Shown in pieces: positions 9,602 to 17,990 of a stretch of DNA of 64,000 bases. The stretch is from JBMNGG01 sp050949705 (GTDB taxonomy: Bacteria; Bacillota; Thermosediminibacteria; Thermosediminibacterales; Tepidanaerobacteraceae). Position 1 is the stretch's first letter. Each line of letters begins with the position of its first letter. A program made the translations under genes and the position numbers. The stretch spans positions 1 through 64,000 of the forward strand of contig JBMNGG010000004.1 in assembly GCA_050949705.1 (NCBI GenBank), in the 5' to 3' direction. The notes beneath the pieces are model-generated. The model searched no databases. It was not told the origin of the DNA and worked only from the letters and a program-made list of their open reading frames with translations.

Positions 9602-9634
9602 TGTAAAAGCCGTTATTTCTATGGTTTTTACATT
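9602..9634 (+). terminator. Possible terminator of the transporter gene
   Basis: TGTAAAAGCC pairs with GGTTTTTACA about 15 bases after the stop, with one wobble pair, and a T-rich stretch follows at 9641-9647. Confidence 0.4.
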
Positions 9635-9652
9635 AAGCTGATTTTTTCCATT

Positions 9653-9702
9653 AAAAAAGGGCTGTCACGAAACTATTTAGAAAGGTAGCTTCGACAGCCC
9701 CA
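9653..9702 (-). terminator. Intrinsic terminator of the AIM24-family gene
   Basis: Read on the minus strand, GGGGCTGTC pairs with GACAGCCC and is followed by TTTTTT. It starts about 20 bases after the stop of the minus-strand gene. Confidence 0.75.
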
Positions 9703-9721
9703 AGCTTATCTTTATGCTAGA

Positions 9722-10528
9722 TTAATCGCTGCCCAGTAGGTTTTTCAAGCCAATGCCTCCCAGGAGGTTAGCTTCACCCTTGCTTTTTCCACCACCCTTT
9801 TTCGCGGCTGAATAAATACGGTTTGCCACACGGCTAAAGGGGAGAGATTGAAGCCATACCTGCCCCGGTCCTCCCAGAGTAGCTAAAAACAAACCCTCTC
9901 CGCCAAAAATGGCACTTTGCAAATTACTGGCAAATGTTACATCATAGTCTATATCTGCCGTCATAGCAACAAGGCATCCGGTATCCAGCTTGAGAACTTC
10001 TCCGGCTTCTAGTTCCTTTTTTATTATTGTGCCTCCGGCATGAAGGAATGCCAATCCATCCCCCACCAGCCGTTGCATGATGAAGCCTTCTCCGCCAAAT
10101 AAACCTGCACCCAGCTTCTTCTGGAAAGCTATTTCAATAGCGATACCCTTGGCAGCACACAAAAATGCATCTCTCTGGCAAATGAGCTGGCCGTCACAGT
10201 CGGCAAGGTCAACAGGAATGACTTTGCCGGGGTAGGGAGCAGCAAAGGCTACATTCTTTTTACCGGAGCCCTTATTTGTAAAGGTGGTCATGAAGAGGCT
10301 TTCTCCTGTAAGCACCCGTTTTCCGGCTCCCATAACCTTGCCCATTAAGCCTTTGCCTTTATCTCGGTCCGAACCGTCTCCAAATACCGTGTCTGACTTA
10401 ATGGCACTGTCCATGTACATCATGGCTCCTGCTTCGGCGACTACAGTTTCTCCGGGATCAAGACTGATCTCCACGAACTGCATATCGTCACCGAAAATCT
10501 CATAATCAATCTCATGAGCTCTTCTCAT
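9722..10528 (-). CDS. AIM24 / TIGR00266 family protein
   Basis: A 268-residue protein of the AIM24 (TIGR00266) beta-roll family: EAGAMMYMD near the N-terminus, glycine-rich FGGEGF and FGGEGLFLATLGGPG repeats, and VWLQSLPFSRVA near the C-terminus. Bacterial members are widespread; their biochemical role is not established. No signal peptide or membrane segment is visible. GGGAGGAG lies 7 bases before the ATG. The next gene upstream on the same strand is a trypsin-like protease 55 bases away, so the two may share a transcript. The base composition of both is richer in GC than the surroundings. Confidence 0.85.
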   Translation of the reverse strand: MRRAHEIDYEIFGDDMQFVEISLDPGETVVAEAGAMMYMDSAIKSDTVFGDGSDRDKGKGLMGKVMGAGKRVLTGESLFMTTFTNKGSGKKNVAFAAPYPGKVIPVDLADCDGQLICQRDAFLCAAKGIAIEIAFQKKLGAGLFGGEGFIMQRLVGDGLAFLHAGGTIIKKELEAGEVLKLDTGCLVAMTADIDYDVTFASNLQSAIFGGEGLFLATLGGPGQVWLQSLPFSRVANRIYSAAKKGGGKSKGEANLLGGIGLKNLLGSD

Positions 10529-10583
10529 TATTAACTCCTCCCTTTATAGTTAAAATAATGTATATGAAGACAAATCTTTTCCT

Positions 10584-12017
10584 CTAATTATTTTCATCTA
10601 CACTTACCTGGGTATGTTTCTTTTTCTTTCTCGTGGCTATAAAAACCCCAACGGCAATTACCAAAATCACACCACCTATGGCAATATATAATGTAGCGTC
10701 AGAGGATTTATCGCGCCCTTCGTTTATTGCTGTCCTTGTTTTGCTTATATACTCTTGAATATATGGGTATCCCGGATTAAGGTCATTTACCGCGCTGAAT
10801 TTTTCATAAGCCTTCTTGAATTTCTGCTTTCCGTACAATTCAAGTCCTTCCTTGTACAGGGCAGTGAGATTGCTTTCGGTAGGCGTTACATTGACTTCGT
10901 TTAGAAACTGTTTTGCAATGCTCACAGGGATGGCGAAGTTCATGCCTTGTACTGAGCCACCTGTTTCAAAGTCTACACTGCCAAAAGTAGCAATGCCTAT
11001 TACCTCACCCTTGTTGTTAAACACAGGGCCTCCGCTGTTACCTCCCGATATGGCGGCATCCATCTGAAACACCTTCCAACCGCCTGGCATTGTCTTAATT
11101 GCACTAATAAGGCCTGAAGTCATTGTTGACTCGATGGCACTTTCGGCAGCTAGGGCCGGATTGAAGGTAGCTGCTGCGGGATAGCCTATGACAAATACAG
11201 TGTCTCCCGTTTGTATATCTGTGTCATCTCCTAATGAGACCGTCATAAGGTTATCGTTGCCTTCAATCTTCAAAACGGCCACATCCTTGCCCGGAGCCGG
11301 TTCCCCCACCTTCTTTATATCGCAGGTATAGCTCTTTTGTATGTTTTGTAGCCCGGGTATGTTTACACCTAGTGCAGCATAGACTGATGTCTGCAGATTC
11401 TCAATCTTCATGTGATTGAGATAAAACTGTGCTATTGAATACTGTATATTCATCAACATTTCTTCGGTGACAGTAATATACCCGCTTTCATTTAAAGCCA
11501 GCAGGTCGTGGACTGACTGATTCAGCATCTCTGATAAACCAAATTGTAGGAAAGTATTTTTTAAATCTTCTTCGGGCGTGGCTACCACATGAGCATTTGT
11601 TACGATATACCCGTCAGGGGTTACTACAAAGCCTGTGCCCATGGCTCCTACCTGTGCATCGACCGTAAGTGATGTACCAGTGGGAGTAAAGTATTCAACA
11701 GGCTTTTCAAATAACATCATAAGTATCTCGGAATAAATTGCCCTTTCATCATAAGCAACTTCTCCGCTAAGCACCCGGTCAAGGACTTTATCATATATAT
11801 GATTCATTGTCATTTCAGTTACTGTAAATTCCGGTATCACTACAGTGCCGCTGTATATAGTCTGAAGCATCACAACCCCCGGTTTATTCACATCCGCAAT
11901 CATACGGGTATCCATCTCTTTACCGGCATAAACTGTTCCTGGGGAGAAAAGGATAAGTGAAGCAATAAGGATAGCAATGAACCGTTTTAAACCTTCGAAA
12001 ACGAGACGTTGATTCAT
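10584..12017 (-). CDS. Membrane-anchored trypsin-like (S1C-type) serine protease
   Basis: A 477-residue exported protease. The N-terminal hydrophobic segment (about 12-30) ending in VYA looks like a signal peptide, and a C-terminal membrane segment (about 446-466) is followed by RKKKK. The chymotrypsin-fold triad is complete: H143 in TNAHVVA, D245 in DVAVLK, S328 in GGNSGGP. HtrA/DegP relatives have about 30 residues between His and Asp; here there are about 100, so residues 150-235 are an insertion. There is no PDZ domain. Residues about 380-430 (ALYKEGLELYGKQKFKKAYE) look like a TPR-type helical repeat. GGAGGT precedes the ATG. It is probably an envelope protease acting outside the membrane; its target is unknown. 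Confidence 0.85.
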   Translation of the reverse strand: MNQRLVFEGLKRFIAILIASLILFSPGTVYAGKEMDTRMIADVNKPGVVMLQTIYSGTVVIPEFTVTEMTMNHIYDKVLDRVLSGEVAYDERAIYSEILMMLFEKPVEYFTPTGTSLTVDAQVGAMGTGFVVTPDGYIVTNAHVVATPEEDLKNTFLQFGLSEMLNQSVHDLLALNESGYITVTEEMLMNIQYSIAQFYLNHMKIENLQTSVYAALGVNIPGLQNIQKSYTCDIKKVGEPAPGKDVAVLKIEGNDNLMTVSLGDDTDIQTGDTVFVIGYPAAATFNPALAAESAIESTMTSGLISAIKTMPGGWKVFQMDAAISGGNSGGPVFNNKGEVIGIATFGSVDFETGGSVQGMNFAIPVSIAKQFLNEVNVTPTESNLTALYKEGLELYGKQKFKKAYEKFSAVNDLNPGYPYIQEYISKTRTAINEGRDKSSDATLYIAIGGVILVIAVGVFIATRKKKKHTQVSVDENN

Positions 12018-12117
12018 TCTAGCACCTCCATTCCCTTTTATTTGTTTAAGATACTTGTGCTATTATCTTTAAATACTTTTACAATAGTTAATTGAGGTAT
12101 TTTGCTAAAGATGGATT

Positions 12118-12137
12118 ACTGGATAATGTTATCCAGT
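12118..12137. promoter_or_regulatory. 20-bp perfect dyad, candidate operator
   Basis: ACTGGATAA and TTATCCAGT flank a central TG in the gap between divergent genes. The 2-base centre is too short for a hairpin loop, so a dimeric protein site is more likely. The regulator is unknown. Confidence 0.45.
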
Positions 12138-12251
12138 CCATTGCAAAGAATTGGCGTTTAGAACCTTCGCATAGGGGCTTTTCCATCTAACTGTTTGATT
12201 ATTCTATCTACTTTACTTTATCTATTTGTTGATTTATTGTAATCCCCCAGA

Positions 12252-12318
12252 GGGTGATTATAGTATGAAAAAGAGGGGTGATTTTTGGGGTGATTTTTAG
12301 GGTGAGTTGTGATATAAT
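12252..12318 (+). promoter_or_regulatory. Promoter with 12-bp periodic GGGTGA repeats
   Basis: GGGTGA occurs at 12252, 12276, 12288 and 12300, so the spacings are 24, 12 and 12 bases; the copies at 12276 and 12288 continue as GGGTGATTTTT. The array runs up to a TATAAT box at 12313-12318 and covers the -35 position, where no good -35 hexamer is present. This pattern suggests an activator that binds several repeats side by side. It drives the solute-binding protein and LuxR-type regulator genes. Confidence 0.6.
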
Positions 12319-12411
12319 ATTTACGCACTATGCTGTTGGAAAATTGCTAATCATTTTACTTTTACTACTCATTGGGGACGGGCAGATAGAGATTTATACG
12401 TAGGGGGTACT

Positions 12412-13809
12412 ATGATAAAGGTAAAGTTGATTTTATGTTTTGTTTTGCTGTTTACCTGTCTAGTGTTTTTCAGTGGGTGTCAGGAAAACACTGATTTATT
12501 GGATCCTAGAAATCCTATTACACTAACCCTCTGGCATAATTACGGTGGGCAAATGAAAAATACAATGGATGAAATGATAGATGAGTTTAATGCAACTATT
12601 GGAGCGGAAAAAGGCATAATAATCAACGTTACTTCTATATCCGGTTCAGCAACTTTACATGAAAAACTAACAATGGCGGCATATGGAGATCCTGGAGCTC
12701 CGAAGCTCCCTGATATTACTACTGCTTATCCTAAAACTGCTCTTATATTAGCGCAAAAGGATCTCCTTGCAAATATAGGAGAAGAGTTTTCAGATGAAGA
12801 GCTTTCAGCATATGTACCTCGTTTTATAGAAGAAGGCCGGATAAAAGATGGAAAGCTTTACGTTTTCCCTATAGCGAAATCTACGGAAGTGTTTTTTGTA
12901 AATAAAATAATTTTTAATAGATTTGCTAATGACACCGGCGTAAGTTTCAAGGATTTGGAGACTGTTGAGGGGATTATTAAAACTGCAGAGAAGTATTATC
13001 AATGGACTGATAGCCAAACTCCAGATATACCCAATGATGGCAAGACATTTTTTATGGCAGATTCACTTTTCAATTTTACACTTATTGGTTGTCAACAATT
13101 AGGTTCTGACTTTATTAATGACAATCAAATTGATTATTCTGTACCTGGATTTTCTAGGGTGTGGGATTGTTTTTATGAACCAGCGGTTCGAGGATATGTA
13201 GCTATTTTTGACGGCTATAGTACCGACCTTGCCAAAACCGGTGATATTGTATGCTATACGGGTTCTACTGCAGGAGTAGCCTTTTTACCAGCTAGAGTTA
13301 CATATTCAGATAACACAACAGAGCCCACTGACTTTGCCATTTTACCTTATCCAATTTTCAAGGATGGTAAAAAAATCGCTATACAACGTGGGGCTGGTTT
13401 TTGTGTTTTAAAATCAACCAAACAAAAAGAATATGCCGCCGGAATCTTTCTTAAATGGTTCACAAAACCGGAACAAAATTTGAATTTTGTTCTTTCAACA
13501 GGATATCTTCCCGTTACAGTGGAGGCTTTTGAAAAAATAATGTCAGAAGAAATAGAAAGTATTACTGATACTAATATTATGAAGCTTCTAGTTTCGGCAG
13601 TTGAAATGCAACAGAATTATAACTTTTACATACCACCAGTATTTGACGGCTTTGATGAGCTGGAAAACCAATACGAAATAAATTTAAAAAAAGTCGCTAA
13701 AACTTCAAGGACGGAGTTTTTAAAACTAATTCAACATGAAAATCCTGATACAGCTTTTAATAAAGTAGCTGAAGGTGTGTTTGAAACATTCACCCAAAGT
13801 GAGTTTTAA
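12412..13809 (+). CDS. Solute-binding lipoprotein (ABC family 1 type)
   Basis: A 465-residue extracellular solute-binding protein. The N-terminus has a hydrophobic signal followed by lipobox FSGC, so the mature protein is lipid-anchored from that cysteine. The fold signature of sugar-type (family 1) binding proteins starts at ITLTLWHNYGGQ and continues through DITTAYPKTALILAQKDLLANI. The gene is followed 19 bases later by a transmembrane LuxR-type regulator on the same strand. No ABC permease or ATPase gene is nearby, so its job may be to present a ligand to the regulator rather than to feed an importer; that is inference. GGGGG precedes the ATG at 12412. Confidence 0.8.
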   Translation: MIKVKLILCFVLLFTCLVFFSGCQENTDLLDPRNPITLTLWHNYGGQMKNTMDEMIDEFNATIGAEKGIIINVTSISGSATLHEKLTMAAYGDPGAPKLPDITTAYPKTALILAQKDLLANIGEEFSDEELSAYVPRFIEEGRIKDGKLYVFPIAKSTEVFFVNKIIFNRFANDTGVSFKDLETVEGIIKTAEKYYQWTDSQTPDIPNDGKTFFMADSLFNFTLIGCQQLGSDFINDNQIDYSVPGFSRVWDCFYEPAVRGYVAIFDGYSTDLAKTGDIVCYTGSTAGVAFLPARVTYSDNTTEPTDFAILPYPIFKDGKKIAIQRGAGFCVLKSTKQKEYAAGIFLKWFTKPEQNLNFVLSTGYLPVTVEAFEKIMSEEIESITDTNIMKLLVSAVEMQQNYNFYIPPVFDGFDELENQYEINLKKVAKTSRTEFLKLIQHENPDTAFNKVAEGVFETFTQSEF

Positions 13810-13828
13810 AAAATACAGGGTGGGTAAT

Positions 13829-15439
13829 ATGTTGCAAAAAATTGGGTTTAACCAAATAAAACAAAGACTTAAAATAATAAGTAAAATGGGAAGATCTATG
13901 CAGCTTAGACTCTTCTTGTTTCTAGTTGTTCTTGCAACAACTATGGTTCTTGGAATAGTTGCTATTTTATTAATAACCGGGACATTGACAGCTGGAATTA
14001 ACGAAAGTAGCAAACTACTTGAACGTGAATTAACTCATATTAATGACAATATTTATGAACAATTCGGCAGTCTTTCTGTTCAAGCTGTGGAACTTTCAAG
14101 AAATTTATCCAAAAGTATAGAGACACGACTGGATGAAAAGGGGTATAGCGTAACTAATATCGAAAATCATCCCGAAATCTTGGAAGAGTTGATTAGCGGT
14201 GAATATCAGCGCACGTTGTTCTCTTTGGACAAATCTAAAAGCAGCGGTGTATTCTTTGTTTTAAACACAACATTTAATAAAAGGTTAGAAAATGCTGACA
14301 ATTCTAGAGCGGGATTATATATAAAAAACATGGAACCTAATATTATCAGTTCAACCTCTCCTACTATTGTCTTGCTGAGAGGTTTTGCAAATATCGGCAG
14401 AAAAAATTCTATACCTCTTCATGCTCAGTGGAGTATGGAGTTTGATGTGAGTGCAGCATCATATTATCATATCCCTATGGAAGAGGCAAGCATGCGTGAA
14501 CTGCCATTGTCACGGCTTTATTATTGGAGTCCTGCTATTATCTTACCTGGATGTAGTGAAGATGTCATGCTATGCTCTGTTCCAATGATTGATTCTAATG
14601 GAAATGTGTTCGGAGTATGTGGTTTTGAAATAAGTGCAATGCTTTTTAAACTCACCCAAATGCCTGATAGCAGTAAATACGCTCGCACTTTCTGTTTACT
14701 TGCTCCAATGAAAGACAATATTATTGATACTTCTGTAGCCTTGTTTTCCGGAGGGTATCCAGCACAAAACAAAACTTTGAAGGAAGAATACTTACATATT
14801 GAAGAAAAGGCCAACTCTCTATTTTCATATACTCAAAATGGCGGTAGCATCTTTATAGGATTACACTCACCTGTTCGCTTATATCCCGAGGACTCTGCTT
14901 TTGCTGAAGAAGAGTGGGTATCCGCAATAATGATACCTGCTGAGGATATTAAATATTCTTTAACCCGTTTTAATTTACAGCTAGCTTTCTTATTCACCTC
15001 ACTTATGATCTTAGGTATTTTAATATCATTTTTCTTAAGCAAACAGTATTTAAAACCAATTGTCAGCAGTATAGATATGATTAAGGCAAAAGGTCTTGAA
15101 GAACCACTAAAGACTAATATACCTGAAATAGACGACCTTATTGAGTTTCTTTCTACATATAGCGAGAAACTCCAGGAGCAGAAACAAGATATACTTCCAT
15201 CTGAAGTGCTAAATAAGTTTTTAGAAAACACAAAAACTCTTTCACCTGCTGAGCGCGCAGTCTTCGACCTTTATGTAGAAGGATATAATGCAAAAGAAAT
15301 TGCTAAAATACTTTGTCTAAGCATTAATACGATTAAAACTCATAACAAACGTATCTATATGAAATTAAACGTAGCTTCAAGAAAGGAATTGCTTCTATTT
15401 GTAGAAATGTTAAAAGAAGCGGGTAAGGAGTTTAAATAA
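13829..15439 (+). CDS. Transmembrane sensor with C-terminal LuxR-type HTH
   Basis: A one-component membrane regulator of 536 residues, counted from the ATG at 13829 after GGGTGGG; an upstream in-frame start at 13775 would lie inside the previous gene and lacks a binding site. A membrane segment near residues 26-50 is followed by an extracellular sensor region of about 330 residues. A second membrane segment lies near 384-405. The C-terminus (about 470-530) is a LuxR-type HTH (LSPAERAVFDLYVEGYNAKE, then IAKILCLSINTIKTH). There is no receiver or kinase domain, so the signal would pass directly across the membrane to the DNA-binding domain. Its partner is probably the lipoprotein upstream. Confidence 0.8.
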   Translation: MLQKIGFNQIKQRLKIISKMGRSMQLRLFLFLVVLATTMVLGIVAILLITGTLTAGINESSKLLERELTHINDNIYEQFGSLSVQAVELSRNLSKSIETRLDEKGYSVTNIENHPEILEELISGEYQRTLFSLDKSKSSGVFFVLNTTFNKRLENADNSRAGLYIKNMEPNIISSTSPTIVLLRGFANIGRKNSIPLHAQWSMEFDVSAASYYHIPMEEASMRELPLSRLYYWSPAIILPGCSEDVMLCSVPMIDSNGNVFGVCGFEISAMLFKLTQMPDSSKYARTFCLLAPMKDNIIDTSVALFSGGYPAQNKTLKEEYLHIEEKANSLFSYTQNGGSIFIGLHSPVRLYPEDSAFAEEEWVSAIMIPAEDIKYSLTRFNLQLAFLFTSLMILGILISFFLSKQYLKPIVSSIDMIKAKGLEEPLKTNIPEIDDLIEFLSTYSEKLQEQKQDILPSEVLNKFLENTKTLSPAERAVFDLYVEGYNAKEIAKILCLSINTIKTHNKRIYMKLNVASRKELLLFVEMLKEAGKEFK

Positions 15440-15571
15440 ACAGCTTAGAATAAAATAGGCAGATTCTGTTTTACCTGTAACTCAAGTCTTGTCCTCCTTT
15501 AAACTGTTGAAAAAAGTGAGATATAGCATAAGAGCCAATCCCACTGGAAACAATATTCCTGAGGTGAGGAT

Positions 15572-16717
15572 ATGCAAAAGACATTGATTCTAGGGGGAGG
15601 GATAGGAGGTATAGTAGCCTCAAATGTACTTAAAAAGGTAATGGGGCAAGATATGCAGGTAACAGTAGTCGATAGAAAACCGGATTATCATTTTCCAGGG
15701 GCTTTTCCCATGTTGATGATTGGCGAAAGAAATCCGGAAAGTATCAGTAGGCCATTGATGGGATTAGGCAGGAAAAAAATCGAATTTATTTGTGATGATA
15801 TCATTGATATAGATTTTGGAAAAAAACGCGTATTTACAGGACAGCATATTTTGCCATATGACAATCTTATAATTGCTTTAGGTGTTGAGTATCGTTCTGA
15901 ATCTGTGCCGGGTTTTAACGACTATGTATTAAATGCCTATGAGTTTGAAGATGTTATAAAGATTAATAAACAAATCCAGAGCATTTACTCAGGCCGGATA
16001 GTATTTTTCATATCAAGCTTACCCTTTAAATGCCCACCGGCACCTTATGAGATAGTCTTTATGCTCGATCAGTTTTTTAGGCAGCGAGGACTTCGAAGTA
16101 AAGTAGAGATTGTTATGGTGACTCCGGAAGTTTCTCCAGAGCCTTTGGCAGGCCCTAAGGTAGGGCAGAGTGTGCGAAAAATGCTTGCTGAAAGGAATAT
16201 AGAGCTTGTTACACAAGCCAAGATATTGGGCGTTGAAAAGGACGCATTAATACTAGATCATGGTATGGTTATAAAAGGAGATATGTTTATAGGAATAGCC
16301 CCTCACTGGACGCCGAGAATAATAAGAAGTACCAATCTTGTAGATGGCAACGGTTTTATAGAAGTAAACCCCAGCACCTTGGAAACAAGACTACAAAATG
16401 TTTACGCTATTGGAGATGTAACAGCAATAAAACTTCCTGTATTAGGTGCATATGCACCTAAAGCTGGAATATTTGCCCACTATCAGGGGGAAGTCGTAGC
16501 CCGCAATATTGCATGCTTAGCAAGAGGGTTAAAACCAAAATTCCGATATACTGGAAAAGGATCATGTATTATGTATACGGGGTTTGGTAGAGCCCGATAT
16601 TCAACAGTTCATTATTATAGAAAACCCACACCTTTCATAACTTTGCTAAGACCAACATTTGCATCATACTTAGCAAAAGTAGCTTTTGAAAAATATTGGT
16701 TAAACTGTTGGTTCTAA
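15572..16717 (+). CDS. SQR / NDH-2-like FAD-dependent oxidoreductase
   Basis: A 381-residue flavoprotein of the sulfide:quinone oxidoreductase / type II NADH dehydrogenase superfamily. It has an N-terminal FAD-binding GGGIGG motif (residues 8-13), a central PFKCPPAPYE motif typical of SQR-like proteins with a possible redox-active Cys, and C-terminal YAIGDV that contacts FAD. A second candidate cysteine is in GKGSCIMYTG. It probably oxidises a sulfur compound or NADH at the membrane, but the substrate is not fixed by sequence. GAGGTGAGG precedes the ATG. A 31-nt repeat begins at the base directly after its stop codon. Confidence 0.75.
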   Translation: MQKTLILGGGIGGIVASNVLKKVMGQDMQVTVVDRKPDYHFPGAFPMLMIGERNPESISRPLMGLGRKKIEFICDDIIDIDFGKKRVFTGQHILPYDNLIIALGVEYRSESVPGFNDYVLNAYEFEDVIKINKQIQSIYSGRIVFFISSLPFKCPPAPYEIVFMLDQFFRQRGLRSKVEIVMVTPEVSPEPLAGPKVGQSVRKMLAERNIELVTQAKILGVEKDALILDHGMVIKGDMFIGIAPHWTPRIIRSTNLVDGNGFIEVNPSTLETRLQNVYAIGDVTAIKLPVLGAYAPKAGIFAHYQGEVVARNIACLARGLKPKFRYTGKGSCIMYTGFGRARYSTVHYYRKPTPFITLLRPTFASYLAKVAFEKYWLNCWF

Positions 16718-16748
16718 TGAATATTTGGGGACGGTTCTTTTTTATTCA
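16718..16748 (+). repeat. 31-nt palindromic repeat copy abutting a stop codon
   Basis: A full-length consensus copy (TGAATA, then TTTGGGGACGGTTC, ending TATTCA). Its first base follows the TAA at 16715-16717 with no gap. Confidence 0.9.
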
Positions 16749-16872
16749 CAAAATTGTCTTTAAGTGCACTATTACGGTGAGGCATCACAACAATCAAGCA
16801 CTTTAGTACAATGGGTTGTCCTTTTCAAAACAGAAGAATACGGAATATAAGGAAAAATGGGAAAAATAAATG

Positions 16873-16901
16873 TTGATATAAAAATAGTATAAGCTTATAA
16901 T
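16873..16901 (+). promoter_or_regulatory. Sigma-A-type promoter
   Basis: TTGATA at 16873-16878 and TATAAT at 16896-16901 are separated by 17 bases, 38 bases before the GTG start of the next gene. Confidence 0.7.
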
Positions 16902-16939
16902 CGAAATATAGAATTTAACAAAAGAAAGGGAGTCATGAT

Positions 16940-17887
16940 GTGAGAAAAGTTTTTAAGGTGCTTATCTGTGTTCTGGTCATATTCTGTATATTTATGCCCA
17001 ATTTATTTGCCGCACCAATAACTGTGACAATTGATGGAGAAGCTGTAGCTTTCACTGATGCTGAGCCTTTTGTAGATGCCAATTACCGCACACAGTGTCC
17101 ATTAAGGGTCATTGCGGAAGCTTTAGGCTGCACTGTTGATTGGAACCAAGAAGAACAAAAAATTACCGTTCAAAAAGAATACACTGAAACAGATACATTA
17201 GTAATGCGGAGATATTATACCTTAAGCAGTGGTAGATATGATACATATTATGAACATTTACGAAAGCTGGAATTGACCGTAGCCAATAATCTGAAAACAT
17301 TACATTCTTATTATAGTTTATATGGACAGCGTTCATCGGACATAGATGGATTTTCCGAGGAGGAAATGGATACCTCACCGATTATAAAAGATAACAGGAC
17401 ATATCTCCCTGTTAGATATTTGGCGGAAGCTTTTGGATACGATGTGGGGTGGGACGAAGCTAACAAAACAGTAATCATTTCGTCACAAAACACCATATAT
17501 GGAACTTATATTGGTGATATTGTTTCCAGTTTTGATGATATATGTGCAATAGCTCTATATGAAACAGATTATACATCTCTAAACACTAATTTTGTTGGTT
17601 TAGAGAGTGCGGTAATAACATTTAAAGATGGTAGGGTTATTGATGTCACAGATAGTTTTGTAGATGCCACGGAGGAATTAAAAAAGGCTTACATAGACCT
17701 AGAAATAGATATTGATATTGAAGATATTGCATATGCAGGGAAAATTGAATATGATTTTAGATCGGAAGAAAATCAGATTTTTATGATGAAAGTAAGAGTT
17801 AATGTGGAGGATAAAGAAGGTAATATGGGGTATCAGACATATAATTTTGTTTTTAATCTTGCCGAAGGACAAGGTGGCTACCTATAA
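16940..17887 (+). CDS. Secreted protein with copper-amine-oxidase N-terminal-like domain
   Basis: A 315-residue exported protein. A signal peptide covers about residues 1-25 (ending LFAAP). Two segments match the Cu-amine-oxidase N-terminal-like domain of Clostridia: FVDANYRTQCPLRVIAEALG near 44 and TYLPVRYLAEAFGYDVGWDE near 153. These segments normally form one domain; here about 80 residues are inserted between the halves. The domain is common in secreted clostridial proteins and does not by itself imply copper or oxidase activity. The rest (175-315) is not recognised. The start is a GTG 7 bases after AAGGGAG. Confidence 0.75.
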   Translation: MRKVFKVLICVLVIFCIFMPNLFAAPITVTIDGEAVAFTDAEPFVDANYRTQCPLRVIAEALGCTVDWNQEEQKITVQKEYTETDTLVMRRYYTLSSGRYDTYYEHLRKLELTVANNLKTLHSYYSLYGQRSSDIDGFSEEEMDTSPIIKDNRTYLPVRYLAEAFGYDVGWDEANKTVIISSQNTIYGTYIGDIVSSFDDICAIALYETDYTSLNTNFVGLESAVITFKDGRVIDVTDSFVDATEELKKAYIDLEIDIDIEDIAYAGKIEYDFRSEENQIFMMKVRVNVEDKEGNMGYQTYNFVFNLAEGQGGYL

Positions 17888-17916
17888 TATATATATTATA
17901 GAAACAATATTGAGTC

Positions 17917-17950
17917 AAAACCCGCTCTACTTTATGGTAGAGCGGGTTTT
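17917..17950. terminator. Bidirectional intrinsic terminator
   Basis: AAAACCCGCTCTAC and GTAGAGCGGGTTTT form a perfect 14-bp stem around TTTATG, with A/T tails on both sides. It separates two convergent genes. Confidence 0.9.
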
Positions 17951-17990
17951 GAGGTTTTATTGTTATGCCTTTTTAGTGGTTAAATTTAAT

